Shown: positions 6,359 through 9,416 of the stretch, in pieces
Position numbering within the stretch: the first letter of the stretch is position 1
How the letters are laid out: each line of letters begins with the position of its first letter
NCBI GenBank assembly: GCA_903856875.1
Contig: CAIODE010000258.1
Coordinates: forward strand, 1 to 9,416
Direction of reading: 5' to 3'
DNA length: 9,416 bases
Source of the DNA: an uncultured Burkholderiales bacterium
Lineage (GTDB): Bacteria > Pseudomonadota > Gammaproteobacteria > Burkholderiales > Burkholderiaceae_C
Notes under the pieces: model-generated
What the model saw: the letters and a program-made list of their open reading frames with translations, nothing else
Told to the model about the DNA's origin: nothing
The model's database searches: none
Program-made: the position numbers and the translations under genes

Positions 6359-7489
6359 ATGACCGCTTTTAGCCCCCCTCTTGACGCCATCAAAGTCAAA
6401 CGAAGCTTCAGTTTGACTGACTTTGACTTTCACCTTCCCCCAGAACTCATTGCACAGCACCCAGCGCCTGAACGCAGCAGCTCTCAGTTGCTGGATGGCA
6501 GCAGGCCCCTGCCCGTCGATCGGGTGTTTAAAGATTTGCCTCAACAGATGCAAGCGGGTGACCTCTTGGTTTTCAACGACACCCAAGTCATCAAGGCGAG
6601 AATCTTTGGCAAAAAATCAAGCGGCGGCAAAGTGGAGCTCTTGATCGAGCGGGTTTTGCCTGGGCATCGCGTGGTGGCGCACATGAAAGTGAGCAAAAAA
6701 CCACCGATTGGCGCAAAGCTTTACATGAGCAGTGAAGCCAACGGAATCTCAAAACAAAACAAAACGGGGTTTGAAGCCACCCTGATCGGCCGATGGCCTG
6801 ATGAACACGGCGCTTTGTTTTGTTTTGAATTCAGCGCAGAGCCGCATGCCCTCATGGCGCAGCATGGCCACATGCCATTGCCCCCCTATATTGAGCGGCA
6901 ATACGATGGCAGCGCTACGCAGGCTGAAATTGCTGAAGACGAAGCGCGGTACCAAACAGTCTTTGCACGCCATCCCGGAGCTGTAGCCGCACCGACTGCA
7001 GCGCTGCATTTTGACGATGCCTTGTTAGGCCAGATAAAAGACAAGGGCGTCGCCACCGCGAGTGTCACCTTGCATGTGGGGGCAGGCACCTTTCAGCCAG
7101 TGAAAACTGAGAACATTGCCGAACACACCATGCATGCCGAGTGGTATGACATTCCTGAATCTACGCAACTTGCTTTGCACGCATGCAAAGCGCGTGGCGG
7201 CAAAGTTTGGGCGGTGGGAACCACTTCGGTCAGAACTTTGGAATCTTGGGGCCAATCTGGTCAAGCGCAAGGCGACACTCAAATATTCATCACACCAGGT
7301 TTTGAGTTTCAGTGGGTAGACTGTTTGATCACCAATTTTCATTTGCCCAAAAGCACATTGATGATGCTGGTGAGTGCCTTTGCAGGCTATGAGCATGTGA
7401 TGGCTTTATACGCCCACGCCATTGCACACAAGTATCGATTCTTCAGCTATGGCGATGCCATGCTTTTAAGACGGTCTGGCGCTTTCTAA
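6359..7489 (+). CDS. queA: S-adenosylmethionine:tRNA ribosyltransferase-isomerase QueA
   Basis: Cytoplasmic enzyme that transfers and isomerises the ribosyl part of S-adenosylmethionine onto preQ1 at tRNA position 34, giving epoxyqueuosine. Conserved QueA blocks appear in order: LPPELIAQHPAPERS (26-40), GDLLVFNDTQVIKARIFG (about 67-84), GHMPLPPYIER, YQTVFARHPGAVAAPTAALHF, VTLHVGAGTFQPV, VGTTSVRTLES, TNFHLPKSTLMMLVSAFAG and YRFFSYGDAML near the C-terminus. The 376 residues are slightly longer than E. coli QueA (356). The frame is open further upstream to TTG 6284 and ATG 6305, but that sequence does not match the family, so ATG 6359 is preferred, although it lacks a Shine-Dalgarno. The good GGAGG at 6286-6290 is too far from any in-frame ATG. 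It lies 50 bp upstream of tgt, the partner gene of the same pathway, and is probably cotranscribed. Confidence 0.95.
   Translation: MTAFSPPLDAIKVKRSFSLTDFDFHLPPELIAQHPAPERSSSQLLDGSRPLPVDRVFKDLPQQMQAGDLLVFNDTQVIKARIFGKKSSGGKVELLIERVLPGHRVVAHMKVSKKPPIGAKLYMSSEANGISKQNKTGFEATLIGRWPDEHGALFCFEFSAEPHALMAQHGHMPLPPYIERQYDGSATQAEIAEDEARYQTVFARHPGAVAAPTAALHFDDALLGQIKDKGVATASVTLHVGAGTFQPVKTENIAEHTMHAEWYDIPESTQLALHACKARGGKVWAVGTTSVRTLESWGQSGQAQGDTQIFITPGFEFQWVDCLITNFHLPKSTLMMLVSAFAGYEHVMALYAHAIAHKYRFFSYGDAMLLRRSGAF
6394..6418 (+). repeat. 8-bp-arm inverted repeat in the queA N-terminal coding region
   Basis: AGTCAAAC (6394-6401) and GTTTGACT (6411-6418) are exact complements around a 9-nt loop that contains the palindrome GAAGCTTC. 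It falls 36-60 nt into queA, in the poorly conserved leader part of the protein. An RNA hairpin here could affect early translation, but a stem of this size is expected about once in a window of this length by chance. Confidence 0.3.
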
Positions 7490-7536
7490 CCATGCTTATT
7501 GAATCCTCCTTGTTTAACCCTCCTTGCATAGAATGA

Positions 7537-8712
<1,176 letters not shown>

Positions 8713-8725
8713 AAACTGTTGCTGT

Positions 8726-9416
8726 TTAAGTGGCTTCTGCAGGGGTGGTGAACACCGTCAACACACCGGTGTAACCATACAAGTGGTGATGCGCAATTTC
8801 GCCGCTGGCAAAAAACCCCACCAAAGGCACATCGCCTAAAGCGTGGCGAATCCATTGAAGCTCGGCACTGGGTCCACCAAAGTGCGGGCCGCCGCGACCT
8901 GAGCAACTGACATACACCGCGCCGGCAATGCGCCTGGCTGGGTGAGGAGCCGCTTCAGCTTCACTGGCAGCCAACGCGTTGGCCATCTCCAAACTCAATG
9001 TTTCGGGCTCTAGCTCTTCTCGAATTTCGGAGCAGATGCGCCGAAGATCTGACTTTGCAGCTTGCAAATTCATCTGACAAAAAGCCAATTTCTGCCCCAC
9101 CTCTAAACGGTCAGCAATGGCCACGCCTTGGCGTGCAGGGTCAAGTCCAACGATGTGGCGCACCCTCACATCGGCGCCCAAACTTCCGGTTCTGCCAACC
9201 CCTTGTTGACCCGCAGACGTGAGCCCCACCAAAGTTGAACGCACTGCTTTCAATGCGGTTTGTGGTTCTGACAATGACACCTTCAAATCGGCCATGAGCA
9301 CATCCAATGCGGGCATTCCATCGAGTTTGTAAACCACATGCCCTTCGGCTTCTGTGATCTCGCGCTCTTTGCTGATGGGTGCGCAGCCTTGCGTCACACG
9401 CGACAAAATCTGCACC
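8726..9416 (-). CDS. FIST-domain sensory protein, C-terminal part (5' end outside window)
   Basis: FIST domains are predicted small-ligand-binding sensor modules, found alone or joined to signalling domains. The visible 230 codons are open through the right edge, so the true start lies beyond; the GTG near 9415 is not a credible start. Recognised features: TQGCAPISKEREITEAEGHVVYKLDG (FIST-C entry, roughly residues 8-33 of the visible part) followed by PALDVL, and the C-terminal block with YVSCSGRGGPHFGG, DVPLVGFFASGEIAHHH and LYGYTGVLTVF that ends the FIST-C domain. The protein stops soon after, so no kinase, GGDEF or methyl-accepting domain follows at the C-terminus. It converges on tgt and appears unrelated to queuosine genes. 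Ligand and partner are unknown. Confidence 0.85.
   Translation of the reverse strand, partial: VQILSRVTQGCAPISKEREITEAEGHVVYKLDGMPALDVLMADLKVSLSEPQTALKAVRSTLVGLTSAGQQGVGRTGSLGADVRVRHIVGLDPARQGVAIADRLEVGQKLAFCQMNLQAAKSDLRRICSEIREELEPETLSLEMANALAASEAEAAPHPARRIAGAVYVSCSGRGGPHFGGPSAELQWIRHALGDVPLVGFFASGEIAHHHLYGYTGVLTVFTTPAEAT

Noticed and set aside
7491..7526. Minus-strand mini-gene with AAGGAGG upstream of an ATG in the queA-tgt gap
   Set aside because: It would encode only about 16 codons lying inside the queA 3' end, with poor spacing and no recognisable product.
7499..7534. Separate promoter for tgt (TTGTTT with TAGAAT)
   Set aside because: The spacing is only 13 bp, too short for sigma70; cotranscription with queA is simpler.
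8763..8772. Palindrome ACACCGGTGT near the 3' end of the FIST gene
   Set aside because: It lies in conserved FIST-C coding sequence (YTGVL) and is short enough to be a coding by-product; no T-run follows to make it a terminator.

Overview
This is a compact stretch of bacterial chromosome that looks like a betaproteobacterium of the order Burkholderiales, most likely family Comamonadaceae (a Limnohabitans/Rhodoferax-like relative). That placement is an inference from protein flavour and gene mix, not from a marker gene: an OxyR with exact E. coli-type cysteine spacing placed next to recG and ubiA, a small Burkholderiales-type helix-turn-helix regulator, and moderate GC. Nine protein-coding genes fill almost the whole window. 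I see no rRNA, tRNA, CRISPR array, insertion sequence, phage gene or toxin-antitoxin pair. It reads as core genome rather than an accessory island.

Layout. The left edge (minus strand) holds the N-terminal half of glycerol kinase glpK, transcribed out of the window. It diverges from proC (plus), the last enzyme of proline synthesis, across a 127-bp spacer that contains a perfect 15-bp palindrome. proC converges with a minus-strand block transcribed in the order HTH regulator, recG, oxyR, ubiA (gaps 76, 9 and 40 bp), which is probably one operon or two overlapping ones. The block joins a DNA-binding regulator, the replication-fork helicase RecG, the peroxide sensor OxyR and the membrane prenyltransferase that commits 4-hydroxybenzoate to ubiquinone. 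The HTH regulator diverges from queA-tgt (plus), which encode two consecutive-pathway enzymes of tRNA queuosine modification. At the right edge a FIST-domain sensory protein (minus) converges on tgt and runs off the window.

Regulation. The best non-coding signal is at the start of the HTH regulator: an 18-bp near-perfect palindrome overlaps its start codon, a second interrupted inverted repeat lies upstream, and a plausible sigma70 promoter overlaps that repeat. This looks like an autoregulatory operator region that could also touch the divergent queA leader. It is the most testable candidate for something undescribed here. No new multi-gene system is evident.
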